Assembly: GCF_000350225.1 (NCBI RefSeq)
Contig: NW_005179011.1
Location: 28,705 to 92,704 of the forward strand
Reading direction: 5' to 3'
DNA: 64,000 bases
Origin: Chondrus crispus
Lineage: Eukaryota; Rhodophyta; Florideophyceae; Gigartinales; Gigartinaceae
Both the position numbers and the translations under genes were made by a program. Every line of letters begins with the position of its first letter. Within the stretch, counting starts at the first letter, position 1. Below, piece after piece: positions 63,665-64,000 of this stretch. Under the pieces are notes generated by a model. That model saw only the letters and a list, made by a program, of their open reading frames with translations, had not been told where the DNA came from and ran no database searches.

Positions 63665-64000
63665 TTTCAGGCTCTGGTAAAAAAGGGAAGGAGTGATAGA
63701 AGGGAGAAAGAGTGGCTTGATGTGGTTGCAGTTTGGCAGGGTGCTTTACGGGCGTGCGATGTTGACATCTTACCGGAAGACCAAGGTATATTGTAAAAGA
63801 CCGCCCTTTTTTGAATTGGACCAATGATTTTCGTAACACAGTACAGCTCTGGTTATGGGGAAGTCAATCGAAAACAGATCACTTGGAACTGAAAAGACCA
63901 TGTATTCTAGCAAATATTTCGAGAGTACTGATATACCTGATCAGTTCCAATTGCTCAGTACTTTTACTGTAAGTATCAAATTCATTTCCTGTGCGAGAGG
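63665..64000. other. No gene recognised
   Basis: Unique AT-rich sequence upstream of the transposase; no terminal inverted repeat found. Confidence 0.5.

Overview
The window is eukaryotic nuclear DNA made almost entirely of transposable elements in different states of decay. No prokaryotic gene order, rRNA, tRNA or CRISPR was seen. The elements are Ty3/gypsy chromoviruses, Ty1/copia, PIF/Harbinger with a separate Myb-like ORF, Tc1/mariner, a Mutator-like remnant and an unclassified cysteine-rich family. This mix, plus a PCIF1-like methyltransferase remnant, would suit a repeat-rich alga (for example a red alga) or an oomycete. That assignment is inference and weak; I cannot name the organism.

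Left part (1-6590): an edge-truncated minus-strand reading frame, a decayed cysteine-rich repeat gene that recurs at 32-35 kb, a broken PCIF1-like gene, and a SWIM-finger fragment cut off by an LTR.

Centre (6591-30554): a nested pair of gypsy elements of one family. The older one (A, 6591 to about 29.4 kb or beyond) is split inside gag by a younger, 14.77-kb element (B, 8551-23317). B has LTRs of 672 and 673 bp that differ by only three substitutions and one indel, and it is flanked by a perfect 5-bp target duplication (agctc). B encodes Gag, then Pol in the -1 frame, then about 6 kb of extra 3' DNA. That extra DNA contains an 890-codon ORF on the antisense strand, and a copy of the pol-end/polypurine-tract sequence lies at each end of it. 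This 3' cargo is the most interesting object in the window.

Right part (30555-64000): a patchwork of solo LTRs (several with target duplications, one nested inside another), copia pol pieces on both strands, a gypsy integrase with chromodomain-like tail split by a solo LTR, two Harbinger elements with convergent ORF1 and transposase genes, a third truncated copy of the A/B gypsy family (C, 48649-52400), and two copies of another DDE transposase (59.4-60.7 kb plus, 62.4-63.7 kb minus) that bracket a protein-kinase fragment and an unknown gene fragment. Nearly every coding region outside B carries stops or frameshifts. Perfect or near-perfect inverted duplications of 13-29 bp recur inside these decaying copies.
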